From Candidatus Muiribacterium halophilum (GTDB lineage Bacteria > Muiribacteriota > Muiribacteriia > Muiribacteriales > Muiribacteriaceae): 64,000 nucleotides of DNA. The position numbers were made by a program, and so were the translations under genes. This document shows positions 17,473 through 26,164 of the stretch, in pieces. Position 1 is the first letter of the stretch. Every line of letters begins with the position of its first letter. The notes below the pieces were generated by a model, which saw nothing but the letters and a program-made list of their open reading frames with translations, made no database searches and was not told the origin of the DNA. The stretch spans positions 1 to 64,000 of the forward strand of contig JALOAD010000011.1 in NCBI GenBank assembly GCA_023228995.1, given 5' to 3'.

Positions 17473-18446
17473 TTAATAAGAAGACCAGCCCATGTTAATC
17501 CACCACCAAAACCAGCAAGTATAATATAATCCCCTTGTTTTATTCTATTTTGAGAAAGAGCTTCATCCAAAGCAATAGGTATTGTACCCGCAACAGTGTT
17601 TCCATATTTATCAAGATTTATAAATATATTCTCCCTTTTTATACCAGCTTTTTTTGCACCAGATTCAATTATTCTTATATTTGCCTGATGAGGTATGAGA
17701 AGTTTTATATCATCTGGAGAAAGATTATTTTTAGTTAAAAGATCTGTAATCATCTGAGGAAGAGCTCTTGTTGAAAACTTAAATACATCTTTACCATTCA
17801 TTTTAAAAAAATGCTCTCTATTGTTGACCGTTTCAACAGAAGCAGGTTTTCTTGAACCTCCAGCAGGCATAATAATATGTTCAGCACCAGTTCCATCAGC
17901 TCCAGCCACCCAATCTAATATACCATTCCCCTCTTCGCAAGGCTCTATAACAACAGCACCAGCTCCATCACCAAAAAGAACACATGAAGTTCTATCTTCA
18001 AAATCAAGTATTCTTGAACTAGTATCAGCTCCAACAACAAGGATTTTATTATGACTGCCAGTCATAATAAACTGTGATGCAGTAATAAGTGAATATACAA
18101 ATCCAGAACAAGCAGCATTCAAATCCCAAGCCCATGCATTGACCGCACCAATTTTACCCTGAATTATACATGCAGTTGAAGGAAAAATATTATCTGGAGT
18201 ATAAGTCCCCACAATTATCATATCAAGTTCTTCAGGTTTAGTATTTGATTTTTCAAGAGCTGAATATATTGCTTTTATAGACATATCAGATGTCGCTTCG
18301 TTTTCTGCTGCAAAATATCTTTCTTCTATACCACTTCTTGATAAAATCCATTCATTTGTAGTATCAACCATTTTTTCCAAATCAAAATTAGTTATTTTTT
18401 TCTCTGGAATATATTTTCCTGTACCAGTTATTTTTACACCAAACAT
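17463..18446 (-). CDS. fabH: 3-oxoacyl-ACP synthase III (KASIII)
   Basis: Starts fatty-acid synthesis by condensing acetyl-CoA (or a branched acyl-CoA) with malonyl-ACP. The catalytic triad is visible: Cys113 in AACSGFVYSL, His253 in IPHQANIRI and Asn283 in YGNTVAGTIP. The C-terminal GFGGGLTWAG closes the thiolase fold. 327 residues, normal. No other fab genes are nearby; it sits between an M42 peptidase (14-base gap) and mgtE, so its placement looks accidental. Confidence 0.96.
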   Translation of the reverse strand: MFGVKITGTGKYIPEKKITNFDLEKMVDTTNEWILSRSGIEERYFAAENEATSDMSIKAIYSALEKSNTKPEELDMIIVGTYTPDNIFPSTACIIQGKIGAVNAWAWDLNAACSGFVYSLITASQFIMTGSHNKILVVGADTSSRILDFEDRTSCVLFGDGAGAVVIEPCEEGNGILDWVAGADGTGAEHIIMPAGGSRKPASVETVNNREHFFKMNGKDVFKFSTRALPQMITDLLTKNNLSPDDIKLLIPHQANIRIIESGAKKAGIKRENIFINLDKYGNTVAGTIPIALDEALSQNRIKQGDYIILAGFGGGLTWAGLLIKWI

Positions 18447-18460
18447 AATTACCCCTTTAA

Positions 18461-19501
18461 TTAAAATATTTTTTCAATAATCTCTGATTTCATATCCTCA
18501 CAAATAACAACACCGAGCTTTTTCATACTTTCATAATCATGTTTATTAAGAAGAGAATATGAAGAATGAATATATCTACATGGTGCTGCAATAACAGCAC
18601 AAGGCATTCCATTTTTAGAAAGATGTAATTTGCCCGCATCAGTTCCACCAGCATTTCTTGGTTGTTTATACTGATACTTTATTTTTCTATTTTGTGCAAT
18701 ATTTTCAATTTCTTTTATAAAACCTCTATCACTAACCATTGTTCCATCCATAAGAGTAAAAGCAGGACCACCACCAAAATATGAAGTCCAATCATCTGGA
18801 GAATTACCCGGATAATCCATTGCAAAAGTACCTTCAAATATAACAGCACAATCTGCTTCATTAGATAAAGAAACAACCTGAGCACCTCTTGTACCAACCT
18901 CTTCCTGAACAGAAGCAACAAGTAAAATTGTATAATCAGGAACTTTTTTTATTTCCTGAGCAATATGTAAAAGTACAGCACAACCTATTCTATCATCAAA
19001 TGCTTTTCCAATATAAACATTATCATTATTGCTAAAAGAAGTTTCAAAAACAATCGGTGTTCCAAGACCTATACCAGCTTTTTCAATCTTTTCTTTAGTC
19101 AAACCAGTATCAATAAAAAGATCTTTTATCTCTTTTTTACCGCTTGAAGCAGCATGAGGAGGATTAACACCAATTACTCCTAGAATTTCTTTTTTTTCAC
19201 CAAGAATTCTTACAAGTGTATTTGGTAAAATGTCAGCGACTATCCCACCAATTGTAATAAACTTAATAAATCCTTTATCAGAAATATAATTTACCATAAG
19301 ACCAATTTCATCCATATGAGCTGCAACTATCATTTTTCTTTTTGATTTGCCTGGAATTTCAGCATATATATTTCCAATTCTATCCCTATAAACAGACTTT
19401 ACTGATTTTGTCCTTTTAAATTCTTCTGACAAATACTCACCTAATTTTCTTTCAAAACCAGACGGTGCTGCAAATTCTGATAATTTTTTTAAATTTTTCA
19501 T
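18461..19501 (-). CDS. M42-family aminopeptidase (glutamyl aminopeptidase-like)
   Basis: A cytosolic dinuclear-metal aminopeptidase of 346 residues, of the type annotated as endoglucanase M or tetrahedral aminopeptidase. Seen: FAAPSGFERKLGEYL at the start, VAAHMDEIGLMV (metal His/Asp), KAFDDRIGCAVLL (bridging Asp), VQEEVGTRGAQV (catalytic Glu pair), and GGTDAGKLHLSKNGMPCAVI with the late HSSYSLL His. A good AAAGGAG precedes the ATG. Its start is only 36 bases from the divergent GNAT gene. Confidence 0.93.
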   Translation of the reverse strand: MKNLKKLSEFAAPSGFERKLGEYLSEEFKRTKSVKSVYRDRIGNIYAEIPGKSKRKMIVAAHMDEIGLMVNYISDKGFIKFITIGGIVADILPNTLVRILGEKKEILGVIGVNPPHAASSGKKEIKDLFIDTGLTKEKIEKAGIGLGTPIVFETSFSNNDNVYIGKAFDDRIGCAVLLHIAQEIKKVPDYTILLVASVQEEVGTRGAQVVSLSNEADCAVIFEGTFAMDYPGNSPDDWTSYFGGGPAFTLMDGTMVSDRGFIKEIENIAQNRKIKYQYKQPRNAGGTDAGKLHLSKNGMPCAVIAAPCRYIHSSYSLLNKHDYESMKKLGVVICEDMKSEIIEKIF

Positions 19502-19537
19502 ATATATATTCTCCTTTAAACAGTCGAAAAATAATCT

Positions 19538-20347
19538 ATGGATAATATAATACTTTTAAAATCAAAAGACAAAAAAAAAGTATATTCATTTTTAAAATGT
19601 CATCCACTCTCAACAATTTTTATAAAAGAAGTAATTGAAAATAAAGGATTTATTAACAATAGCGAGCAAAACCATGGAGACTTTTATGGCATTTTTAAAA
19701 ACAATATAATAATTGGTATAATCGTCAAATATAACATGGGAATATCTATAATATCAGGAACTTCTCATGCAAATGAATTAAGCGAAAATTTTGATAACAC
19801 AAATTTTATTATAAAAAGAAAAACAAAAGATAAAGAAAATATAGCAAAACAAGAAACATTTATGCTATATACCAAAAAAACTATTATAACATTTAATAGT
19901 TATAGAGTTTTTATAGCCAAAACTAAAGATATAGAAGAATTACTAAAACTAAGACTCGAATTTGAAAAAGAGTATTGGAATTATAATCCTGAAAAAATAG
20001 ATGAAGAAAAGTTTGAAAAATTAATTATTGAAAAAGTTTCAAAAAAAGAAGTGTTAATATATAAATTAGATAATAAAATTGCAGCAATTGGTTTCTGCGA
20101 AACTGAAAATCACAAAGTTATATTAATTGGAAGTATTTTTGTAAAAAATGAATTTAGAGGACTTGGAATAGGAAAAACTCTAACATTAGGTTTATGCGAT
20201 TATATTATACAAAAAAACAAAATGCCCTGTTTAACTGTAGATATAAACAATATCAAAGCATATAATCTATACAAAAACATTGGCTTCAAAGCAATTTCTG
20301 AAATTTATTTAGTAGAACCAAATACAAAAAAAAGTTTATTTTTATAA
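19538..20347 (+). CDS. GNAT-family N-acetyltransferase
   Basis: A 269-residue protein with a clear C-terminal GNAT domain: KVILIGSIFVKNEFRGLG with GIGKTLT, then LTVDINNIKAYNLYKNIGF, the classic end of the fold. The N-terminal half (about 1-115) is probably a degenerate GNAT-like domain without a visible acetyl-CoA motif. The substrate is unknown. No Shine-Dalgarno precedes the ATG, and only 36 bases separate it from the divergent peptidase gene, so the mRNA may have a very short leader. Confidence 0.85.
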   Translation: MDNIILLKSKDKKKVYSFLKCHPLSTIFIKEVIENKGFINNSEQNHGDFYGIFKNNIIIGIIVKYNMGISIISGTSHANELSENFDNTNFIIKRKTKDKENIAKQETFMLYTKKTIITFNSYRVFIAKTKDIEELLKLRLEFEKEYWNYNPEKIDEEKFEKLIIEKVSKKEVLIYKLDNKIAAIGFCETENHKVILIGSIFVKNEFRGLGIGKTLTLGLCDYIIQKNKMPCLTVDINNIKAYNLYKNIGFKAISEIYLVEPNTKKSLFL

Positions 20348-20426
20348 ATAATTTCATCAAAGAAATATATCTTGCAACAATTACGATAACTTGTTAGAAA
20401 TTTTTCAATTATATTAAATGTTGTAA

Positions 20427-20458
20427 GAGTTTCTATAAACAAAAGCAAAAAAAAAATC
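20427..20458 (+). repeat. 32-base dispersed repeat, copy A
   Basis: GAGTTTCTATAAACAAAAGC followed by ten A and TC; identical over 32 bases to 34532-34563. The 35 bases before it are also similar in both places (TTTTCAATTAxATTAAAT). Confidence 0.85.
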
Positions 20459-20497
20459 AAAAACGAGATCCCGGCTCAGAATAGTACCGGGATGACA
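20452..20497 (+). repeat. CCCGG palindromic element, copy 2
   Basis: Poly-A, then TCAAAAACGAGA, then the core TCCCGG-CTCAGAATAGTA-CCGGGA and TGACA. The core forms a six-pair GC-rich stem with a 12-base loop. It is located between converging genes. Confidence 0.85.
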
Positions 20498-20596
20498 AAA
20501 CTCTCAGAATAATCCCGGTATGACATTTTTTTATATGAAATTTCCATTGAGATGACATTATCCGGTTTTCCCGTATCCCGGTTTTTCCGATGGGTT

Positions 20597-21346
20597 TCAT
20601 TTCAATTTATCTAGTTTTTCTTTAATATCATTTAACTTTTTTTCAGCTTCTTTTAGTTTTTTTTCATAATAATAAACCATTGGTTTATAATAACTCTCTT
20701 TTTTATACTTATGTTCACCATATTCAAGAGAAAACCATAAGTCATAATCATTTCTTAATTTAGCTATTTCTTTTTCTGTATTTGAAGCATCTGAACTATA
20801 TTTTTCAGCTAACTCTCTATTTTTTTGTTCAGCTTCAGCCTTATTTTCTTCAATTGCATTGTTTTTTTCAGTTTTTTTATCAGTTACAACTTTCACTTCA
20901 GCAGTTTCTTTTTTAGTACTCTGACTTTTAAGCTGTTCTTTTAATATTGTTATTTCATAAACTTTTACAACAGCTGTATCTACATAAGAACTTTTTGGAA
21001 AATCTTTTATAAGTTTATTGTAAAAATTAACAGCTTCATCATAATTACCTGAAAATCTAAATAAAGAACCTAGCTTATAAAGGTATAAATCTTTGGAATT
21101 TTCATTCTGAAGTTTTAAATATTTAAGAGTAAGAGAATTAAGTAATCCTTTATCATCTAAAGAAAGAATATTGGAATCATCGTATAAAGCTTTCTCGTAA
21201 TTTATAAGTGCTTGTTCTTTGTTGTTTTCTCCAAGAGCTTTCATTGACTCAATATAAAACATTCTTGAACTTTCTTTAATATCAACCGAAAAAACATTTA
21301 TTACAAGTAATAATGAAATTATACTAAGAAATAACCTCATCTTCAT
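20597..21346 (-). CDS. Secreted TPR protein with C-terminal coiled coil
   Basis: A 249-residue exported protein: signal peptide MKMRLFLSIISLLLVINVFS, about three TPR-like helix pairs (KEQALINYEKALYDDSN; GNYDEAVNFYNKLIKDFP), then a long Lys/Glu-rich coiled coil (150-205) and a last helical block. It is likely a scaffold in the periplasm or cell envelope; a partner is not evident. The start at 21346 follows GAGG with six bases, better than the GTG at 21358. It overlaps the HAMP gene by about 23 bases. Confidence 0.75.
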   Translation of the reverse strand: MKMRLFLSIISLLLVINVFSVDIKESSRMFYIESMKALGENNKEQALINYEKALYDDSNILSLDDKGLLNSLTLKYLKLQNENSKDLYLYKLGSLFRFSGNYDEAVNFYNKLIKDFPKSSYVDTAVVKVYEITILKEQLKSQSTKKETAEVKVVTDKKTEKNNAIEENKAEAEQKNRELAEKYSSDASNTEKEIAKLRNDYDLWFSLEYGEHKYKKESYYKPMVYYYEKKLKEAEKKLNDIKEKLDKLK

Positions 21347-21980
21347 TAATATCCTCACTTATGCTTTTATTAATTACAGGATTATCTACAATTTTAAATG
21401 AATAAGTGACTTCTTTAAGCTCAGATACTATTTCTGTTAATTCAACAATTATTTCTTCTTTTTCTTCTTTAGATATTTCATCCTGCTTAAGACTCATTGG
21501 TATTTTGTTAATAACACCTATAATTTTTTCAATAACTTCTCTATCTTTTTTAACTACAGCTTCAAGATTATGAGTCATTTTATTAAATAGATCTGCTAAG
21601 TCTGTTAATTCATCACCTTTTCGTAATTTAATTCTAAGACCCAGGTCTCCATTAGCAATCTGTTTTGCACTTACCTCAAACCTATAAACTGGACCAGCTA
21701 TTTTATGCGAGAGCATAAGAGCAAACATAGCAACAAGAATACCAAGTACCGGAAGCATTTTTAATAATGATATATTTACCTGTCTAAAAATGTCAGAAAC
21801 TTCTTCAAACCTGAATTCTTCGGATGTATTTCCTACTTTATTCCATATTGAATAATATATAGTCCATCCTACTATAGTTGAAGCTAAAAGCATTATTATC
21901 AGAACTGAAAACATATATCTAAACTGAAATCCTTTTTTTACTAAATAAATCCTTCTTTTATATGGAGCTTTCTGATCCAT
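21324..21980 (-). CDS. HAMP-domain membrane protein without output domain
   Basis: A 218-residue protein with two helices (about 22-44 and 76-95), a short extracytoplasmic loop of about 30 residues, then a HAMP domain (SHKIAGPVYRFEVSAKQIA, GDLGLRIKLRKGDELTDL). It ends in a helical segment without kinase, cyclase or methyl-accepting domain. Such stand-alone HAMP proteins sit next to pilin-like genes in some anaerobes. A GGAGG precedes the ATG. It may pass a membrane signal to the adjacent TPR or pilin-like protein (inference). Confidence 0.8.
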   Translation of the reverse strand: MDQKAPYKRRIYLVKKGFQFRYMFSVLIIMLLASTIVGWTIYYSIWNKVGNTSEEFRFEEVSDIFRQVNISLLKMLPVLGILVAMFALMLSHKIAGPVYRFEVSAKQIANGDLGLRIKLRKGDELTDLADLFNKMTHNLEAVVKKDREVIEKIIGVINKIPMSLKQDEISKEEKEEIIVELTEIVSELKEVTYSFKIVDNPVINKSISEDINEDEVIS

Positions 21981-21995
21981 TTTTCCTCCAGCCTT

Positions 21996-22349
21996 TTAAA
22001 TATCCTCTGTTTCAGGATTGTGTTTTGTACAATAAACTTGCCCCTGAGAATTAAGCATATACACTCCACTATCTGGACAAACTAGCAGCTTTTTGTCTGT
22101 ATAGCCTTTTTCCATAAGCATTATTGTATCAATTTCTTTATAAGGAATAAATACATTATCACCATTTTCAAGTTTATATTGTTCTACAACTTTTTGTAGA
22201 TTTTTTCTAATTGCATTACAACTAACACTTTGTATGCTATTTCTTAAAAATGTATATTGAGGTATTGCAAAAATAATAAATACAATAAGTACACTTGCTA
22301 CAAATAAAAGAAAAAAGTCTGTTTTCCCCTTATATGAAGTTTTTCTCAT
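21996..22349 (-). CDS. Pilin-like single-pass protein
   Basis: A 117-residue protein with one N-terminal helix (FFLLFVASVLIVFIIFAIP) followed by IRKNLQKVVEQYKLENGD, as in minor pilins, and a C-terminal pair of cysteines in LLVCPDSGVYMLNSQGQVYC. That ending is like the disulfide loop of pseudopilins. The canonical G|F/E prepilin cleavage motif is not present, so it may be an uncleaved or divergent relative. It overlaps the pseudouridine synthase gene by 20 bases and precedes the HAMP gene. Confidence 0.6.
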   Translation of the reverse strand: MRKTSYKGKTDFFLLFVASVLIVFIIFAIPQYTFLRNSIQSVSCNAIRKNLQKVVEQYKLENGDNVFIPYKEIDTIMLMEKGYTDKKLLVCPDSGVYMLNSQGQVYCTKHNPETEDI

Positions 22350-23250
22350 AACCTAATTCCTTTAATACATTTGTTAAATCTTCAGGCATTTTTTGAATAA
22401 ATTCCATTTTTTCTCCTGTAAAAGGATGCTTAAATGCAATATAATATGCATGAAGAAATTGACCAACAAGCCCAAAACCATTTTTATCCGGTCCATAAAC
22501 ATCATCGCCTACTACCGGATGACCAACATGTGCAAGATGAACCCTTATTTGATGAGTTCTCCCTGTCCTTATATTAACATCAACTAAAGAAAAACCATCA
22601 AATCTTTCAATTTCTTTATAAATTGTAATTGCTTCTTTTCCTTCAGCTTTAACACACATTTTTTTTCTATCTCTTAGACTTCTTGCAATCGGCATATTTA
22701 TTATGCCTTCTTCATTTTTAAAGTTATTATAACATAAAGCACAATATTTTTTTACCAATTTTTTTTCTTTAAACATATCAACAAACCTTTCATAAGCATC
22801 TATTGTCTTTACAAATATAACAATTCCTGAGGTATATCTGTCAATTCTGTGAACAACTCCTGGTCTTTGAGAACTCACTGGAGCAAGCGGAACATTTCTA
22901 AATATAAGATCACTTATAACTGTAGGATCTTTAACTGATTCCGCTGGATGCACAACTATTCCTCTAGGTTTATTTATAATGTATATATAATCATCTTCAT
23001 AAATACATTCAATCCCAAGATCAACTGGCAATATATTAATTTCCTCATCAGTTTCAAAATTCCAAGTAAGTTTATCACCTGAATTTATATTTTGATTTTT
23101 TTTAACAATTTCACCATTCACAAGTATTAAACCTTTTTTCAAAAGATTTTGAATTTTACTTCTAGAAATATCTTCAAAAATTTCTTCACTTAAATACTTA
23201 TCAACTCTATCACCTTTACCACTATAAACTTCTTTACTTTCATATTTCAT
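22330..23250 (-). CDS. RluA-family 23S rRNA pseudouridine synthase
   Basis: A 306-residue enzyme with an N-terminal S4 RNA-binding domain (SRSKIQNLLKKGLILVNG, about 25-85). The RluA catalytic core carries the active Asp in RPGVVHRIDRYTSGIV (near 140), then TGRTHQIRVHLAHVGHPVVG. This is the RluD-like architecture; the exact target uridines cannot be told. The ATG at 23250 is chosen because it overlaps the lgt stop as ATGA and has GGAAG upstream; a longer frame exists but runs back inside lgt. Confidence 0.93.
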   Translation of the reverse strand: MKYESKEVYSGKGDRVDKYLSEEIFEDISRSKIQNLLKKGLILVNGEIVKKNQNINSGDKLTWNFETDEEINILPVDLGIECIYEDDYIYIINKPRGIVVHPAESVKDPTVISDLIFRNVPLAPVSSQRPGVVHRIDRYTSGIVIFVKTIDAYERFVDMFKEKKLVKKYCALCYNNFKNEEGIINMPIARSLRDRKKMCVKAEGKEAITIYKEIERFDGFSLVDVNIRTGRTHQIRVHLAHVGHPVVGDDVYGPDKNGFGLVGQFLHAYYIAFKHPFTGEKMEFIQKMPEDLTNVLKELGYEKNFI

Positions 23251-23993
23251 TCTTTTCTTCCCATTCTCATTTTTAAAATGATTATTATAGATACAATTCC
23301 AAATATAAGGGAAATCCACTGAGAAGTCGAGAAATTCATAAAAAAACCTCGAATTTCATCTCCTCTAAAAAATTCAATTATAAATCTAAAAATTGAATAA
23401 CAGAGAATATAAAATGGAAACATTACTTTTTTAAATATGTTTTTTCTTTCTAATAAAACAACAATAATAGATGTTAATATTAAAAAAACACTTTCAAAAA
23501 GTTGTACTGGTAATCTTGGTATATTATCCCCTAATACAGGAAATACAACTCCAAAACATGAATTTGTAACGCTACCATAACAGCAACCATTAAAAAAACA
23601 TCCCAGCCTTCCTATTCCATGACTTAATGGAAGTATTGGTGCAATAAAATCCATATAATTAAAATAATCGTATTTATTTTTGTAAACATAAAAAGCACCA
23701 CCAAATATTCCACCTGTAAGACCACCTAAAAACACAAATCCAGATCTCAATATATCAAAAGTCAAACCAGTTCTAATAATTTCTTTAAAATCAATAATAA
23801 TACTCAATAATTTAGCTCCAACTATTGCCCCAATCATTATATATAAAGCTATATCAACAACATTATCTTGTGATAATCCAAATTTTTTTCTTCTAAAAAA
23901 ACCATACATTAATGCAATGACAAATGCTAATGCAAAGAAAAAACCATAAGATCTAATTTCAAAAAAACCAAAATCAATCAACACTGGATGCAT
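23247..23993 (-). CDS. lgt: Prolipoprotein diacylglyceryl transferase
   Basis: Adds diacylglycerol to the lipobox cysteine of prolipoproteins. The signature HGIGRLGCFFNGCCYG is near residues 125-140, with seven membrane helices through 248 residues and a conserved N-terminal IRSYGFFFALAF. It overlaps lspA by 20 bases, so the two consecutive steps of lipoprotein maturation are co-expressed. Substrates in this window include proteins with lipoboxes at 51028-51813 and 57451-58602. Confidence 0.95.
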   Translation of the reverse strand: MHPVLIDFGFFEIRSYGFFFALAFVIALMYGFFRRKKFGLSQDNVVDIALYIMIGAIVGAKLLSIIIDFKEIIRTGLTFDILRSGFVFLGGLTGGIFGGAFYVYKNKYDYFNYMDFIAPILPLSHGIGRLGCFFNGCCYGSVTNSCFGVVFPVLGDNIPRLPVQLFESVFLILTSIIVVLLERKNIFKKVMFPFYILCYSIFRFIIEFFRGDEIRGFFMNFSTSQWISLIFGIVSIIIILKMRMGRKE

Positions 23994-24561
23994 TTATATC
24001 CCCTTTTTGTTCTTCTTCCGAGAATATTATTTCCCAACAAAGCATTACAATACCAATATCTATTACAACATCGGCAAAATTAAATATTGGAAAATCTATA
24101 TATCGAAAGTCTAAAAAATCTATTACATATCCATATAATATTCTGTCATAAAGATTTCCACATGCTCCTCCAAGCAAAGAACCAAGTGCAACTTGTACCC
24201 ATATTTTATCTGCTTGTCTTGAAAAAGCATAAAAAACAATCATAAATATTGAAATAAATGCAATTAAAATAAAAAAAGTTACTTTATTTTGTAATATTCC
24301 AAACGCAGCTCCTGCATTTCTTATATATGTAATATGAAATACATCTTTTAAAACAGGTATTGTTTGATGAAGATCAAGTCCTGATACTACAAGATATTTT
24401 GTGAGTCTATCTAAACCAAAATAAAGTACAAATATGCCAAAAAAAACAAATCTCATATATAGTTTTTTTATATTTTTCATGAAAAATATAGGCCATATTG
24501 CTGCACTTCCTATAAGTACAGTACTTAAAAATATAACTCTCATAAGAATATTTCTTATCAT
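23974..24561 (-). CDS. lspA: Lipoprotein signal peptidase (signal peptidase II)
   Basis: Cleaves the signal peptide of diacylated prolipoproteins. The catalytic aspartates are in GNLYDRI and FNFADVVIDIG; YIRNAGAAFGIL and GLDRLTKYLV are also typical. The 195 residues include an extra N-terminal hydrophobic stretch of about 28 residues before the usual start. The ATG at 24561 overlaps the aldolase stop (ATGA), whereas the internal Met (24480) has no ribosome-binding site. Confidence 0.93.
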   Translation of the reverse strand: MIRNILMRVIFLSTVLIGSAAIWPIFFMKNIKKLYMRFVFFGIFVLYFGLDRLTKYLVVSGLDLHQTIPVLKDVFHITYIRNAGAAFGILQNKVTFFILIAFISIFMIVFYAFSRQADKIWVQVALGSLLGGACGNLYDRILYGYVIDFLDFRYIDFPIFNFADVVIDIGIVMLCWEIIFSEEEQKGDINASSVD

Positions 24562-25127
24562 TTTCCAATTCCTTTATAATTATTAACCAAATAAACTATC
24601 TTTGAAGAATTTTCAATGCTTGAAACCCATTTTGCAGCTTCTACAACATCTTCACCAATAGCAAATATACCATGACCTTTTACAATAACTGCTTTTTTAC
24701 CAACAAGCATATCAGGAATTTTTTCAGCAACTTCTTCTGAAGCTACGCTGTTTTTAACCGTTAAAACTTCTACACCATCTGGGAAATAAAACATTCCTTC
24801 ACCGTCAATTGGTTTAACATTTTGAAGAAAATAAGAAAGTGCTACAGAATAAGGAGCATGAGCATGAACAATTGCTTTAGCATTAGTTGCTTTATATATT
24901 GCTCTATGTACGGGGAGTTCGCATGAAGCTCTACCTGATTCGTCTGAAAAAATCGGAAGACATATAATATTTTCTTCTTTTAAAAATCCAAGTTTTGAAC
25001 CTGTACTTGTAATTACAATATTATCTTCTTTTCGAGAACTTATATTACCTGAATGGAAATTATTAAGTCCTGCTAAAAAAAGTTCATGTCCAACAGTGAC
25101 AAATTCTTTATAAAAATCTATAAACAT
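24558..25127 (-). CDS. Class II aldolase/adducin-family protein
   Basis: A 189-residue zinc-dependent aldolase-fold protein: NFHSGNISSR, ITSTGSKLG, the metal histidines in AIVHAHAPYSVALS, then KGHGIFAIGED. The family includes fuculose-phosphate aldolase, MtnB dehydratase and the 5-deoxyribulose/methylthioribulose-1-phosphate aldolase (Ald2). It lies five bases after mtnA, whose product those last two enzymes use, so a role in methylthioribose or 5-deoxyribose salvage is the best inference. Dehydratase and aldolase cannot be told apart by eye. Confidence 0.85.
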   Translation of the reverse strand: MFIDFYKEFVTVGHELFLAGLNNFHSGNISSRKEDNIVITSTGSKLGFLKEENIICLPIFSDESGRASCELPVHRAIYKATNAKAIVHAHAPYSVALSYFLQNVKPIDGEGMFYFPDGVEVLTVKNSVASEEVAEKIPDMLVGKKAVIVKGHGIFAIGEDVVEAAKWVSSIENSSKIVYLVNNYKGIGK

Positions 25128-25132
25128 ATTAT

Positions 25133-26164
25133 TTACCTCATTTTAAAAAGTTTTTTTATATTTTCAGTATATGGTGCTTTTATTATTCCTTCTTCGGTTA
25201 TTATACCGGTTATCAATTCTGCTGGAGTAACATCAAAAGAAGGATTTAAAATATTACATTCTTCAAAAGTTATATTTTTACCTCCAATACTTCTAACTTC
25301 TTCAGGCTCTCTAAATTCAATTGGAATTTCTTTTCCAGTATGAATAGAAGTATCAAATGTACTTTTAGGTGCAGCAATGTAAAATGGTATTTTATGGAAA
25401 GCAGCAAGTATAGCAACTCCATAAGTTCCAATCTTATTTGCGCTATCTCCGTTTAGAGCAATTCTATCTGCACCAGTGACCACCATATCAATTTCATTTC
25501 TTCCCATAAAAAAAGCAGCCATATTATCACATATCATAGTATAAGGAATTTTTTCCTCATGCATTTCCCATGCAGTAAGTCTTGAACCTTGCAAATAAGG
25601 TCTTGTCTCATCAACAAAAACTTTAATATTTTTATGTTTTTTCCATGCACTTCTAATTACCCCGAGTGCTGTTCCATATCCGCCTGTGGCTAATGCTCCG
25701 GCATTACAATGTGTTAAAATACTCATACCACTTTTCGTGATTTCAACTCCATGTTTTCCTATATTTTCATTTATAGAAATATCTTCTTTAAGCATATCAA
25801 CTGCATAATCCCATAATTTTTGTGAAATATCATTTATGCTATTGTTTTTAATCTTTTTATAATAATCTATTGCCTTATCAATTGCCCACATTAGATTTAC
25901 CGCTGTTGGGCGAGCTTTTTTGATGTTTTGGCATTTATCAAAAAATTCTTTTTCACAATTACTTTCTATCCATGCAAAATATGCTCCAAATATAGCTGTT
26001 ATACCTATAGCAGGAGCTCCTCTAACTATCATAGTCCTAATGGAATCTGAACAATCTTGACTACTTTTACATAAAAAAAATTCCAGTTTTACTGGTAATA
26101 TTCTCTGATCTATTAATTTAAGAGTTTTACTATTATTATCAGGCTGTATCGCTTTTACTTTCAT
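25133..26164 (-). CDS. mtnA: S-methyl-5-thioribose-1-phosphate isomerase
   Basis: Isomerises 5-methylthioribose-1-phosphate (or 5-deoxyribose-1-phosphate) to the ribulose form. In 343 residues: VRGAPAIGITAIFGAY, LTHCNAGALATGGYGT (catalytic Cys) and TGADRIALNGDSANK (catalytic Asp) distinguish it from eIF2B regulators. Start at 26164: AAAGG upstream at seven bases, overlapping the divIVA end by 26 bases. No kinase (mtnK) or phosphorylase is in the window. Confidence 0.93.
   Translation of the reverse strand: MKVKAIQPDNNSKTLKLIDQRILPVKLEFFLCKSSQDCSDSIRTMIVRGAPAIGITAIFGAYFAWIESNCEKEFFDKCQNIKKARPTAVNLMWAIDKAIDYYKKIKNNSINDISQKLWDYAVDMLKEDISINENIGKHGVEITKSGMSILTHCNAGALATGGYGTALGVIRSAWKKHKNIKVFVDETRPYLQGSRLTAWEMHEEKIPYTMICDNMAAFFMGRNEIDMVVTGADRIALNGDSANKIGTYGVAILAAFHKIPFYIAAPKSTFDTSIHTGKEIPIEFREPEEVRSIGGKNITFEECNILNPSFDVTPAELITGIITEEGIIKAPYTENIKKLFKMR

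Larger units (their letters stand above)
20348..20596. other. Convergent intergenic region with repeat elements
   Basis: No gene. It contains a 32-base block repeated at 34532, a good copy of the CCCGG palindromic element (20452-20497), and further decayed pieces of that element (ATCCCGGTATGACA near 20515; TATCCGGTTTTCCCG and ATCCCGG up to 20585). The neighbouring genes converge on it, so it probably serves as a 3' end for both. Confidence 0.65.

Noticed and set aside
22330-23319. Longer start for the RluA-type enzyme at 23319
   Set aside because: The extra 23 codons lie inside lgt and do not resemble an S4 domain start; ATGA overlap at 23250 fits.
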